DNA of 64,000 nucleotides from Methyloterricola oryzae (lineage in GTDB: Bacteria > Pseudomonadota > Gammaproteobacteria > Methylococcales > Methylococcaceae). A program made the translations under genes and the position numbers. The notes under the pieces are model-generated. The model saw nothing but the letters and a program-made list of their open reading frames with translations, made no database searches and was not told where the DNA came from. Below, one piece after another: positions 55,770-64,000 of this stretch (within the stretch, counting starts at the first letter, position 1; every line of letters begins with the position of its first letter). The stretch is taken from the NCBI RefSeq assembly GCF_000934725.1, contig NZ_JYNS01000012.1:1-64000 (forward strand). Reading direction: 5' to 3'.

Positions 55770-57125
55770 GTGATCATGCGCGATAGAGGCCTCAGCCGGC
55801 CGCCGGCACGTGGTCTCAGGTACTTAGAGCAAATCCACATCAAATCCATGACACTATCGCAGTCGGCGCCGCCAGTGGTGCCAGGCAGTTCCGGTGGCTC
55901 AGGCGGAGCGGCTTGCGTCGACCAGGCAAGTTGCGATATTCCGCAACCCGAGTGCGGGCGGGGTCCCTGCGCCTTGGGCGACGCCGACTTCCTACCGAGC
56001 GCAGCGACCTTCAGGCTCTGCCTGGTGCTGGATGCCCTGCCCGCCAATGTCGCGGTGCTGGACCGATCCGGCCGGATCGTCTCAGTCAATGAGGGCTGGC
56101 GCCGCTTTGCCCGCGACAACGGCGGCAATCAGTTCATCGCCGAGGGTGTCAACCTGGATTACCTCAAGGTTTGCCGGCAGGCACAGCAGGACGGCGACAC
56201 CACAGCCGGTCTTGCGGCGGAGGGCATCGAGGCGGTGCTTTCCGGTCGGCAACGTCAGTTCAGTCTGGAGTATCCCTGCGATTCGCCGCAGCAATACCGC
56301 TGGTTTTCCATGAAGGTCACCGCGTTTGGCGAGATGGCCTGTGACGGCGCAGTGGTGCTGCATTTCGATATTACCGCGCAGCGCCAACTGGAACTGCAGA
56401 CGGCCAGGCAGCGCGACATGCTGGCGCGGGAATCACGCCTGCACGGAATCAGCGAACTGGCCTCAGGTATAACCCATGAAATGACCCAACCCTTGACCGC
56501 CATGAGCTATTACTGCGACGCGTTGCAGACGGCGCTAACCCCATTCAACCACGAGCTGGCCGCCGACCTGGTGGTCCGGGTACGCAATCAGTTGAACCGG
56601 GCCATGGAAGTCGTGACCCATCTGCGCAGTTTCATGCGGCGCTTGCACCCGGATGTAGCGGATATCAATGTCCATGGACTGGTGCAGCAGGTTTCGGGGC
56701 TGGTGGACAGCTTCGCGCTGGACCACAAGTGCCGCCTGAGTATCGCATTGCCGCGCGATCTGCCGCAGGTTTCAGGCGACGCCGTGCAGCTGCAGCAAGT
56801 CCTCGTTACTTTGCTGCATAATGCCATTGAGGCCAGCGCTTCGGTTCAGGGTCAGGCACCCACGGTGGAAATCACCGCGGCATCCCTGATGAACTGGGTC
56901 CGCATCAGCGTCCTGGACAACGGACCGGGGATGCGGGGCACGCCCGCGGAAAACATCTTCAAGCACATGCAGGCGGATAACAGCGGACGTCTGGGCCTGG
57001 GGCTGAGCATCAGCCAATCCATCATCAAGGCCCATGGCGGCGAGTTGTGGCTGGACGCGGGCAATACGCAGGGCAGCTGCGTCCATTTTACGCTGCCAGT
57101 GGCGGGAGATTCCCATGAAGCATGA
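55770..57125 (+). CDS. PAS-domain sensor histidine kinase (FixL/TodS-like)
   Basis: A soluble kinase with no membrane segment. An N-terminal region rich in Gly/Ser leads to a PAS domain (LDALPANVAVLDRSGRIVSV) and a HisKA domain whose phosphoacceptor is His236 in SGITHEMTQPLTAM, then HATPase_c with N-box LHNAIEAS, DNGPGM and LGLGLSISQSI. The start could be GTG 55770, ATG 55776 or ATG 55848; none has a good ribosome site. It overlaps the response-regulator gene by 11 bases. Signal unknown, possibly redox or a small ligand. Confidence 0.88.
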   Translation: MIMRDRGLSRPPARGLRYLEQIHIKSMTLSQSAPPVVPGSSGGSGGAACVDQASCDIPQPECGRGPCALGDADFLPSAATFRLCLVLDALPANVAVLDRSGRIVSVNEGWRRFARDNGGNQFIAEGVNLDYLKVCRQAQQDGDTTAGLAAEGIEAVLSGRQRQFSLEYPCDSPQQYRWFSMKVTAFGEMACDGAVVLHFDITAQRQLELQTARQRDMLARESRLHGISELASGITHEMTQPLTAMSYYCDALQTALTPFNHELAADLVVRVRNQLNRAMEVVTHLRSFMRRLHPDVADINVHGLVQQVSGLVDSFALDHKCRLSIALPRDLPQVSGDAVQLQQVLVTLLHNAIEASASVQGQAPTVEITAASLMNWVRISVLDNGPGMRGTPAENIFKHMQADNSGRLGLGLSISQSIIKAHGGELWLDAGNTQGSCVHFTLPVAGDSHEA

Positions 57126-57777
57126 CCCAACCGTTTTTGTCATCGATGACGACGACGCCGTGCGCGACGCCCTGAAACTGTCGCTATCCAGCGCCGGTTA
57201 TCGCGTGGTTTGCTACGCCAACGGCGAGAACTTTCTCAATGGTTACAATCAGGAAATTCCAGGCTGCCTGTTGCTGGATTTGTGCATGCCGGGGATGGAC
57301 GGCTTGGCGGTGCAGCAAGAACTGCTCCAGCGCCACATCAATCTGCCCATCATCTTCATGACCGCCTACGGCTCGATTCGCGATTCCGTGTCAGCCGTGA
57401 AGGCGGGGGCGCTAGACTTTTTGGAAAAGCCCGTTTCCGCGGCGGTACTGATCGAGCGAATCAGACAGGCGCTGGAACTGGATGCCCAACAACGCGCATT
57501 GCAGAATGGCAAGGCGGATATCCGCGCGCGCTACGCGCGGTTGTCGCCGCGCGAACGCGAGATCATGGCCTTCATCGCCGAAGGCAAGTCCAGCAAGCAG
57601 GTCGCCCAGTTGCTGGGCATCAGCCCGCGCACCGTGGATGCGCACCGGGCGCGCCTGATGGTCAAGATGCGGGCTTCGTCCCTGGCCGAACTGGGTTCCT
57701 TATGCGCCCAGTGCGGGAGCACGCCCCCCCTGTCTTCATCCGCAAGCTCTTCGCCTTTCGGAGACGCTCTAAGCTGA
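57115..57777 (+). CDS. FixJ-type LuxR response regulator
   Basis: Receiver domain with phosphoacceptor Asp55 (LLLDLCMPGMDG), acidic DDDD at 11-14, and Lys in DFLEKP. A LuxR-type helix-turn-helix follows (LSPREREIMAFIAEGKSSKQ, ISPRTVDAHRARLM). The start is ATG 57115 with GGGAG seven bases upstream, overlapping the kinase stop (ATGAAGCATGA), so they are translationally coupled. Target genes are unknown; the divergent or nearby redox genes are candidates. Confidence 0.93.
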   Translation: MKHDPTVFVIDDDDAVRDALKLSLSSAGYRVVCYANGENFLNGYNQEIPGCLLLDLCMPGMDGLAVQQELLQRHINLPIIFMTAYGSIRDSVSAVKAGALDFLEKPVSAAVLIERIRQALELDAQQRALQNGKADIRARYARLSPREREIMAFIAEGKSSKQVAQLLGISPRTVDAHRARLMVKMRASSLAELGSLCAQCGSTPPLSSSASSSPFGDALS

Positions 57778-57807
57778 CACCAGCCCCGGCACCCCTGAGC
57801 CACCGGA

Positions 57808-58362
57808 TCATTCCCGGTCTTCGGCACCTACAGAGTCGCCTTCCACTTCGGCAAACAGATCCTGCTGGGCCCGCGTCACCCGGTCGCCCACGCGTAGAAT
57901 GCCGCCCCGTAGCACTTCCGCCGTAACACCCCCATGCCCACGCATAGCGTCGTAACCGCCCGGGCCCAGGCTAGCTTCCATACGACTGCAGGGGTGGCAA
58001 TGGCCGCTGATACGCAGCAGGACATCGCCGATGCTCACCAATTGCCCCTTTAAGGCCAGCAGGTTGATTCCGGCAATCAGCAGGTTACGGCGCAGCTGCG
58101 CGGCTTCCACGGGTTGTTCGAGCAGGGCGGAAATCACGCTCAGGTGCTCCGCCTGAATCAGGGTGATCTGACGTTGGCGATTGTAGCGTCCGGCAAAATG
58201 ATCGCCCTCCAGCCCACTTGAGGGGTCAACGCGCGCTTCCGCGGCGGTGAGCAGCGGCGCCCGGCGCGCCGGGCGCAGGCCGATCCACACCAGGCGGCCC
58301 TGGCACCTGCCATTGTTTTCCAGAATGCTCACGCGCAAATTCCGTACTAAAGCGAAGATCAT
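57808..58362 (-). CDS. MOSC-domain protein
   Basis: A 184-residue MOSC protein, related to the C-terminal domain of molybdenum-cofactor sulfurases. Marks are GLEGDHFAGRYNRQRQITLI, LRRNLLIAGINL and the conserved Cys in GHCHPCSRME. It is probably a stand-alone protein that handles sulfur or cofactor with an unknown partner. ATG 58362 is chosen as the family start; the frame is open to 58437. It is convergent with the response regulator. Confidence 0.82.
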   Translation of the reverse strand: MIFALVRNLRVSILENNGRCQGRLVWIGLRPARRAPLLTAAEARVDPSSGLEGDHFAGRYNRQRQITLIQAEHLSVISALLEQPVEAAQLRRNLLIAGINLLALKGQLVSIGDVLLRISGHCHPCSRMEASLGPGGYDAMRGHGGVTAEVLRGGILRVGDRVTRAQQDLFAEVEGDSVGAEDRE

Positions 58363-58571
58363 GGGCCGGCAGCACATTTCGCGGCGCGCGTCTTGCGTCG
58401 CATGACCTGAAAAAACGGGCCGCCGAGCTTGAACCATTTAGCGTCTAACTGGAATCTACCAGCATAACTACCACGCCTCAATGTCCGCCTGCGCCTTGGC
58501 GCGAGCACGAGTAGTGGTGTGTTTTTGCCTGGTGAAATCGAAACCGCCGCATCGCGGCCAGGAGGACTGCC

Positions 58572-60650
58572 ATGGCTACTCTGCTCAACGTGGTTCCGCA
58601 TGCTCTGGTTCTGCTTGCATGCGCGATTGGCGGCATCCTGTCCTACGTGCCGGGCAACGCACATGCCCGGGAGCATGTCGTCCAGGTTGTCAGCAACAGC
58701 TTCCAGCCCGCAAACCTGACCATCCAGGCAGGCGACACGGTCCGCTGGGTTTTCCAGAATGGCCTGCACACCACCACCTCGGGAAGCGGCTGCAGTTCCG
58801 ACGGACACTGGGATTCCGGAAATGCGGGTGCCGTTTCCAGCTTCATCCATGGCGCCACTTTCAGGACGGCAGGCAGCTTCCCCTATTTCTGCAAGCCCCA
58901 TTGCACGCTGGGCATGACGGGACGCATCACCGTGACGGCAGCCGCCCCGAGCGCATCCCCCACGCCTAGCCCGGCGGGCTCGCCGGTTCCCGGCGCATCA
59001 GCCTCGCCCAGCGCCACGCCCGGAGCGAGCGCCTCCCCGACACCGTCCACGGCTCCGGCAGCCGGTTGCGACCCGCTCAGCAACCCGATCCCTAACGCCA
59101 TCGGCGCCAGCTCCAGCAGTGACGCATCGCTGGTGACAATCGTCGCTGCGGGCCAAGGCCTGGTTTCCCCCAACTGGGGTATTGCCGCACCCGGCGATAA
59201 ACGGCATCTGTTCGTCACCGATACGGTCGGAACGCTATGGGCGATCGACGTGAAGACCGGCAGCAAGAACCTGGTGCTGGATGTTTCAAACCTTCTGGTC
59301 AGCGATCTGGGACTGGCGATTCCGGCTGTCCCGGGTTATGACGAGCGCGGCCTCCTGGGCGTGGCCTTCCATCCCCGCTACCAGCGCAACCGCCTGTTGT
59401 ATCTCTACACCTCCGAGCCCTACGATGCGGGGAGCCTGGCCGACTTCACCCTGTCCGGCCTGTCCGCCGGATCGGCGCCCAATCACCGCACGGTGATTTC
59501 CGAATGGCGGATCGATAATCCGCGGGCCGCGCAACCCGTGATCAGCGGCGGCCGGCGTGTCGTGTTGCGCATCGACCAACCCCAGCTCAACCACAATGGG
59601 GGAGCGCTCAACTTCGGCCCTGACGGATTCCTCTATGTCGCCCTGGGTGATGGCGGCAGCGCCAATGACCAGGACGCCATCGGCGGACACAACGCCGGCA
59701 TCGGCAACGGCCAGGACCGCGCCACGGCGCTCGGCAAGATCCTGCGCATCGATCCGACCAAGCGAACCTCAACCAACGGGCAATACGGCATTCCGCGCAG
59801 CAATCCCTATTTCGCACGCGGCAGTCGTGGCGGAGACGCAGGATGCCGGGCCGACGGCCTATGCGACGAGATCTTGGCCTACGGTTTCCGCAACCCCTAC
59901 CGGTTCTCCTTCGACAAGACCAAGGGCAGCTTGCTGGCGGGCGATGTGGGGCAGAACGCCATCGAGGAAGTGGACTTCGTACTCAAGGGTCGCAATTACG
60001 GCTGGCGATACAAGGAAGGTAGCCTTTTCTTCAACCCCAATGGCAGCGACGGCAGCGGCGCCGCCTTCGTCAGCACAGGGAACTGCGCCGGAGCCCCGGA
60101 CTCAGGCCTGACCGACCCCATTGCGCAATATGACCACGACGAGGGCATCGCCATCGTCGGCGGTTTCGTCTATCGGGGCAAAGCCATCAAGGGCCTGCGC
60201 GGCCAGTATGTATTTGGCGACTACGCGCGCAGTTTCGGTTCCGCCGATACCAGCGGGCGCTTGTTCAGGATAGCTGGCGGCCAGTTGAAGGGCGGGGCCC
60301 TGCCCTTGCGCACTATCACCGAGCTGAACCTGCGCGGCGAAACCAGTGTCGGCATGTCCCTATACGGATTGGGACAGGATGCCAAGGGCGAGCTTTATGT
60401 CATGGGCAATACCAGCGGGGTGCCCGCTCCACGCGACGGCAATGGCGCTTATCTGGCAACTGGCGTCATCAAGAAGCTGATTGCGCCGGGCGCGACGCAG
60501 TCGCCATCCCCATCGCCCTCCGCCTCGCCCAGTCCGTCAGGCAGTCCGGAACCATCGGTTTCACCCAGCCCCTCGCCATCCAGCAGCCCGGAACCCTCGG
60601 CCTCGCCCAGCCCGACACCTGCCGGCATCTCGGAAACGAGCGTGAGGTGA
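58572..60650 (+). CDS. Cupredoxin fused to PQQ-type sugar dehydrogenase
   Basis: After a signal peptide (LVLLACAIGGILSYVPG to AHA) comes a plastocyanin-like domain (about 32-120) with copper ligands His in NGLHTTTS and Cys, His, Met in YFCKPHCTLGMTG. A Ser-Pro linker leads to a GSDH-type beta-propeller (about 180-650) with LLGVAFHPRYQRN, LNHNGGALNFGPDGFLYVAL, GFRNPYRFSFD and GGFVYRGKAI. A Ser/Pro-rich tail ends the protein. The propeller probably oxidises a sugar-like substrate with PQQ and the copper domain may accept its electrons. AGGAGG lies six bases upstream of ATG 58572. Confidence 0.88.
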   Translation: MATLLNVVPHALVLLACAIGGILSYVPGNAHAREHVVQVVSNSFQPANLTIQAGDTVRWVFQNGLHTTTSGSGCSSDGHWDSGNAGAVSSFIHGATFRTAGSFPYFCKPHCTLGMTGRITVTAAAPSASPTPSPAGSPVPGASASPSATPGASASPTPSTAPAAGCDPLSNPIPNAIGASSSSDASLVTIVAAGQGLVSPNWGIAAPGDKRHLFVTDTVGTLWAIDVKTGSKNLVLDVSNLLVSDLGLAIPAVPGYDERGLLGVAFHPRYQRNRLLYLYTSEPYDAGSLADFTLSGLSAGSAPNHRTVISEWRIDNPRAAQPVISGGRRVVLRIDQPQLNHNGGALNFGPDGFLYVALGDGGSANDQDAIGGHNAGIGNGQDRATALGKILRIDPTKRTSTNGQYGIPRSNPYFARGSRGGDAGCRADGLCDEILAYGFRNPYRFSFDKTKGSLLAGDVGQNAIEEVDFVLKGRNYGWRYKEGSLFFNPNGSDGSGAAFVSTGNCAGAPDSGLTDPIAQYDHDEGIAIVGGFVYRGKAIKGLRGQYVFGDYARSFGSADTSGRLFRIAGGQLKGGALPLRTITELNLRGETSVGMSLYGLGQDAKGELYVMGNTSGVPAPRDGNGAYLATGVIKKLIAPGATQSPSPSPSASPSPSGSPEPSVSPSPSPSSSPEPSASPSPTPAGISETSVR

Positions 60651-60677
60651 GCGGGATGCTCAGCACTCTCTTCTTCT

Positions 60678-60830
60678 GGTTCCCACGCGGAGCGTGGGAA
60701 CCTTGGACTGGACGCTCCGCGTCCTTAGACTGGCGCGGAGGACCGGGCTTTGCCGCTCCCACGCGGAGCATGGGAGCGAGGATGAGCGCTTCAGGGCGCG
60801 GAGCTTGACTCTCCCACGCAGAGCGTGGAA
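60678..60830. repeat. Three REP-like palindromes
   Basis: GGTTCCCACGC-GGA-GCGTGGGAACC (60678-60702), CGCTCCCACGC-GGA-GCATGGGAGCG (60754-60778) and TCCCACGC-AGA-GCGTGGAA (60812-60830) share the core CCCACGC-xGA-GCGTGG. Such palindromes are often dispersed through gammaproteobacterial genomes. They lie between the convergent genes ending at 60650 and 60847, and may act as mRNA ends. Confidence 0.88.
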
Positions 60831-60846
60831 ACGGGCTCCAGCATTA

Positions 60847-61797
60847 TCAATCCCGCTGCGCCAGCGCTCCCGGTGTTTCCAGATATTCCAGCAGGGCTGC
60901 GATCTCGCTCTTGTCCAGCTTCAGATTGGGCATCATCACCTGGTTAAACTGGCGATACAAGGCCACGGCCACCGGGTCTTTCCGGGCTAACATCGCCGCC
61001 GGGTTCTCCAGCCAGCGCTCCAGCCAGGCACGGTCGCGCTTGCGCGTCACGCCGGCCATGCCCGGGCCGATGCCGTCCTGGTTGCTCAGGCTATGGCAGG
61101 ATGCGCAGCGTGAGTTGTAAAGGCGCTCGCCCTTTCCCTGCACCGGCACTTCCGTGGCGGAGGCGTAGCTGAGCCGATTCGCACCGGCATGGGTGATCTG
61201 GGGCAAAGTGCTGCCCAGCATGCGCGCCAGCAGTTTTGGCTCATCGAAGGGCGAGCGCTTGATCCAACGCCCGGTGGCTTCGTTGCCGACGATCAGGCTG
61301 ATGCTGTGGCCCGCCATCTTGCGGCCCTCGGCGTCGTCGCGGTAAAGCCCCAGCTTCTTGCGCAGCAGGGTGACGTCCTCCGCCTTGCCGGTGAGGAAGG
61401 TCCAGCCCGGCCCCACCTTGAACTTGTCGGCATAGGTCTTGAGGCTGGCGGGTGTGTCATGCCTGGGGTCGATGCTGATGGAGTAGAAGAAGACATCCTT
61501 CCCCATCCGCTCGCCCAGCATCTTTTGCACCCGCTTCAGATTGGCCGTTTCCACCGGACAACTCTCGGTGCAGCCGGTGAAGATGAAATTGATGGCGACG
61601 ACCTTGTCCTTGATGAGATCGTCGTAGAAACGGACGCTCTGCCCATCCTGGGTCTGGAGCGTCACATTGGGAAAATAATCGCGCCCCCAGGGAGAGCCCT
61701 CGGGCGCGGCCCGCGAGGGGCCGCTTCCGAGGATCATGCCCAGCATGAGCGCCAGCCACAGCCCCGCGCGGGGGAGTGCAGTGCGGGCTTGCAACAT
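60847..61797 (-). CDS. SCO1/SenC-cytochrome c fusion
   Basis: A signal peptide and about 200 residues of SCO thioredoxin fold with the copper motif TGCTESCP and a later His in MAGHSISLI. A C-terminal class I cytochrome c domain follows (CASCH near residue 231, with distal Met in QVMMPNLKL). SCO proteins deliver copper or reduce cysteines for CuA or other copper enzymes; the heme domain would add an electron path. It lies 17 bases after the multicopper oxidase gene and is probably its cotranscribed partner. Confidence 0.92.
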   Translation of the reverse strand: MLQARTALPRAGLWLALMLGMILGSGPSRAAPEGSPWGRDYFPNVTLQTQDGQSVRFYDDLIKDKVVAINFIFTGCTESCPVETANLKRVQKMLGERMGKDVFFYSISIDPRHDTPASLKTYADKFKVGPGWTFLTGKAEDVTLLRKKLGLYRDDAEGRKMAGHSISLIVGNEATGRWIKRSPFDEPKLLARMLGSTLPQITHAGANRLSYASATEVPVQGKGERLYNSRCASCHSLSNQDGIGPGMAGVTRKRDRAWLERWLENPAAMLARKDPVAVALYRQFNQVMMPNLKLDKSEIAALLEYLETPGALAQRD

Positions 61798-61814
61798 ACC
61801 GGCCTCCTTCGCGA

Positions 61815-64000
61815 TCAGGGCAGGGTCGGTACGATGAAGCCCTGTGCCGCCTGGGTGTCGCCGTTCAGGTAGCTCGGCAGCGTATAGGTATCCTCGTACC
61901 AGGCGCCGTTCCAGTCCATCATCGGCGTCGGAATGGCGAGCAGGTTCTGGCTGCTCAGCTTGAGGTCGCCCTTGCGCTGGCTGTCCCAGCGCAGCAGCAT
62001 GGCGTTGTCCTCGTGCTGCGTATTATGGCAGTGCTCCACGTAGGTGCCGATGAAGTCGCGGACCCGGATCGCCACGTCGATCTGGCGGGAGGAATTCACC
62101 TCGGAACCGATACGGTAGACGTCCTTGCGGGCATACTGCTCCCACAGGGGCGGCTTCTTGCCGTCGCGGTAAAGGATGCGGCCTTCCTCGAAGTGGATGT
62201 GGGCCGGGTGGCTCCAGCCGCCGCCGGAACCGTTGATCAGATGCCAGATCTCCACGCCGCCCATCTGCGGAGCCGCCGACACCAAGTGCGAGTCCGCCGA
62301 CACCGGGGTGTCGCGGTCGACCTTGATGGTCCAGGGCTTGCCGTCGGTGCCGCCGCCGGACTTGCCGAATTCGAAGCTGCGGTGCTTGGCAGAATTCAAT
62401 TCCGTCGTGGTGAACTTCGGCAGGGGTACCATTTTCAGTTTGCCGGGCTCGTAGTCCGCCGGCTTCATGCTGTAGTCCGCCTGGCCCGAGGGCAGGGCAT
62501 GCACGCGGAACTCCATGAACTTGCCCACCACCGGGTCGCCATTCAGTCCATCGGCCCTGTATTTGCCGCTGAGCACGTCGGCCAGGGGGATTTCCCCGTT
62601 GGGGCGGATGCCCGAGGTGTGCTCCATCAGGTTGACGAAATAGAGTTTCTTGCCCACATAGTTCTTGAAATCGACAACGATGTCATAGCGCTCGGCGATG
62701 GCCTGGGTGGGCAGGTCCTGGGACTGGCTGTTGGGGAAGGGGATGGCGTGTTGCATGATGTTGCCGTCGTTGGCGATCATGTGGAAGGGCACGCGCTTGC
62801 CGGCGCTGTCCACCAGGGCGATCTTCACATAGCGCGAAACGCTGCCATTGAGAATGCGGAAGCGGTAGCGGCGGGCGCGCACATCCACGAAGGGCTTGTA
62901 CTGCCAGTTGACGGTCATCTGGTCGCCCAGGAACCCGTCGGTGTTGAAGGGGTTGAAGAAGAGCTGGCCGTTCGCGCTCCAGGCCTTGTCGGCCACCACC
63001 AGGTTCATGTCGTAATCGCGGTTGCCCCAGTCCAGATTGCTGCCGCTGGGCAGGCACAGGTTGATGTTGTTGGGGTCGGTCGGCTTCGCGTAATGGCAGC
63101 GGTAGCCCGGCTTTCCGCCGCCGTCCAGCGCTTCGTTCGTCGACTTGGGCTCGCGGCCGCGGTCGACGGAACTGTAATAGTTCATCATCGCCGCGTTGCC
63201 CTTGTAGACGTTCTGGGCGGTGTGGTCTTCCATATGGTCGTGGAACCAGTGGCTGCTCATCACCTCGCCCGGATCGCCCGGAATATTCGTGATTCCGCCA
63301 TTGCCATCGGGCGCGCCGGCGCGGGGATCGGTGGCGGCGGTGTTGATGGAATCATGGCCAGCCAGGATCATGGGCCAGCGGTAATCGTAATACTGGCCGG
63401 GATAGGAATAGGCGTGCAGGAAGCCGTCGCTCTCGCCCGGGTTGTGGCCGTTGTGCTCGTGGGTGGTGATGGTGTGGATGCCGAAGCCGTTGTTGGCCGC
63501 ATCGGAAATGGGCAGCGCATTGTGGTGGCGGAACAGGATGGTCTCCCCGTAACGCGCCATCAGCAGCTTGGGCGGCAGGGTGCCGTCGAAGGTCCAGACC
63601 GACTTGGGGTCCTGCTCCGGCATGGAGGGATGGATGCGGATGCCAATGCCCTTGGTGGTGCCGTCGAAGGCGTGATTCAGCTTTGGGTCGTTGAAGGAAT
63701 AGACGGTGTTGTAATACAGGCCGCCCGGGCCGAACTCGCCCGCGTTATAGTGGTGTCTTTGCCACTGATCGCGCAGGCCACCGTTGCCGCGCGAGCCGGA
63801 CATGGCGCTCTGGAAGAAGATCTCCGGCTTGAATTCGTCCCAGCGCTGATGGCCGAACCACTCACCCGGTGGACGTGCATCCATGACCGTGTTGACCACG
63901 CCGGGCAGACAATCCTTCACCTGAGCGTCCCACGGATTGGCGTGATTGCCGTAATCGGAAAATTCGGCCGGCATCGGGTACAGGGACTTGGCCAGGAAGG
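61815..64000 (-). CDS. Multicopper oxidase, 5' partial
   Basis: At least 728 residues; the frame is open through the right edge, so start and signal peptide are outside the window. Copper motifs are HEHNGH, SHWFHDHMEDH, HPAHIHFEE and the type 1/type 3 motif VEHCHNTQHEDNAMLLRW. All four clusters are therefore present. It likely oxidises a metal or organic substrate and reduces O2 in the periplasm. A longer than usual insertion between motifs (about 230-560) may shape substrate access. It heads the SCO-cytochrome c operon. Confidence 0.92.
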   Translation of the reverse strand, partial: FLAKSLYPMPAEFSDYGNHANPWDAQVKDCLPGVVNTVMDARPPGEWFGHQRWDEFKPEIFFQSAMSGSRGNGGLRDQWQRHHYNAGEFGPGGLYYNTVYSFNDPKLNHAFDGTTKGIGIRIHPSMPEQDPKSVWTFDGTLPPKLLMARYGETILFRHHNALPISDAANNGFGIHTITTHEHNGHNPGESDGFLHAYSYPGQYYDYRWPMILAGHDSINTAATDPRAGAPDGNGGITNIPGDPGEVMSSHWFHDHMEDHTAQNVYKGNAAMMNYYSSVDRGREPKSTNEALDGGGKPGYRCHYAKPTDPNNINLCLPSGSNLDWGNRDYDMNLVVADKAWSANGQLFFNPFNTDGFLGDQMTVNWQYKPFVDVRARRYRFRILNGSVSRYVKIALVDSAGKRVPFHMIANDGNIMQHAIPFPNSQSQDLPTQAIAERYDIVVDFKNYVGKKLYFVNLMEHTSGIRPNGEIPLADVLSGKYRADGLNGDPVVGKFMEFRVHALPSGQADYSMKPADYEPGKLKMVPLPKFTTTELNSAKHRSFEFGKSGGGTDGKPWTIKVDRDTPVSADSHLVSAAPQMGGVEIWHLINGSGGGWSHPAHIHFEEGRILYRDGKKPPLWEQYARKDVYRIGSEVNSSRQIDVAIRVRDFIGTYVEHCHNTQHEDNAMLLRWDSQRKGDLKLSSQNLLAIPTPMMDWNGAWYEDTYTLPSYLNGDTQAAQGFIVPTLP

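Overview
The window reads as chromosome of a free-living, GC-rich gammaproteobacterium. The evidence is a dksA-gluQ pair of the E. coli type, a class Ia ribonucleotide reductase whose NrdA carries two ATP-cones as in Pseudomonas, NrdR-box-like sites, an oadGAB sodium pump, edd-eda, and an XrtA-type exopolysaccharide locus. The ED genes and the copper/PQQ cluster would suit a methanotroph of the Methylococcales, but no methane-oxidation gene is present, so that is only a guess.

Region 1 (1-8.9 kb) is an accessory island. It starts with stacked fragments of IS66-, IS5- and IS1595-type elements. A long RHS/YD-repeat gene follows, broken by two in-frame amber codons and cut off by a decayed IS21 (istA/istB) remnant. 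Next come a secreted Ig-like plus TIM-barrel protein, with a hexanucleotide repeat in its linker, and a small lipoprotein.

Region 2 (8.9-22 kb) is an envelope and exopolysaccharide region: a YheT-like hydrolase, a membrane DnaJ protein and a Wzx-type flippase on +, converging on an XrtA-system operon on - (chain-length protein, tyrosine kinase, AAA ATPase, deacetylase, FemAB, three glycosyltransferases). Exosortase, the outer-membrane protein and the XrtA amidotransferase are not seen.

Region 3 (22-33.6 kb) is housekeeping: aminotransferase, dksA, gluQ, a DUF255/thioredoxin-like protein, a lysophospholipase-like hydrolase, pgaCD without pgaAB, and oadGAB.

Region 4 (33.7-38.7 kb) holds tRNA-Ser(GGA), an L,D-transpeptidase, a phage-type S24 repressor with a previously uncalled 45-residue ORF, and an operon of ECF sigma factor, anti-sigma factor and S8 protease. 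The anti-sigma factor ends in a segment resembling a subtilisin propeptide. This is the most interesting candidate system here.

Region 5 (38.9-54.3 kb) holds edd-eda, rtcB, an AI-2E-type permease, then nrdA and nrdB. These two are separated by about 5 kb holding a pair of inverted repeats and five other genes (CNMP-PP2C phosphatase, methyltransferase, L7/L12-like membrane protein, Tll0287-like heme protein, cytochrome b561). A DUF2914 protein follows nrdB.

Region 6 (54.3-64 kb) holds signalling genes (PAS-GGDEF, PAS histidine kinase, FixJ-type regulator), a MOSC protein, and a periplasmic copper/redox cluster: cupredoxin-PQQ dehydrogenase, SCO-cytochrome c fusion and a multicopper oxidase that runs off the right edge.
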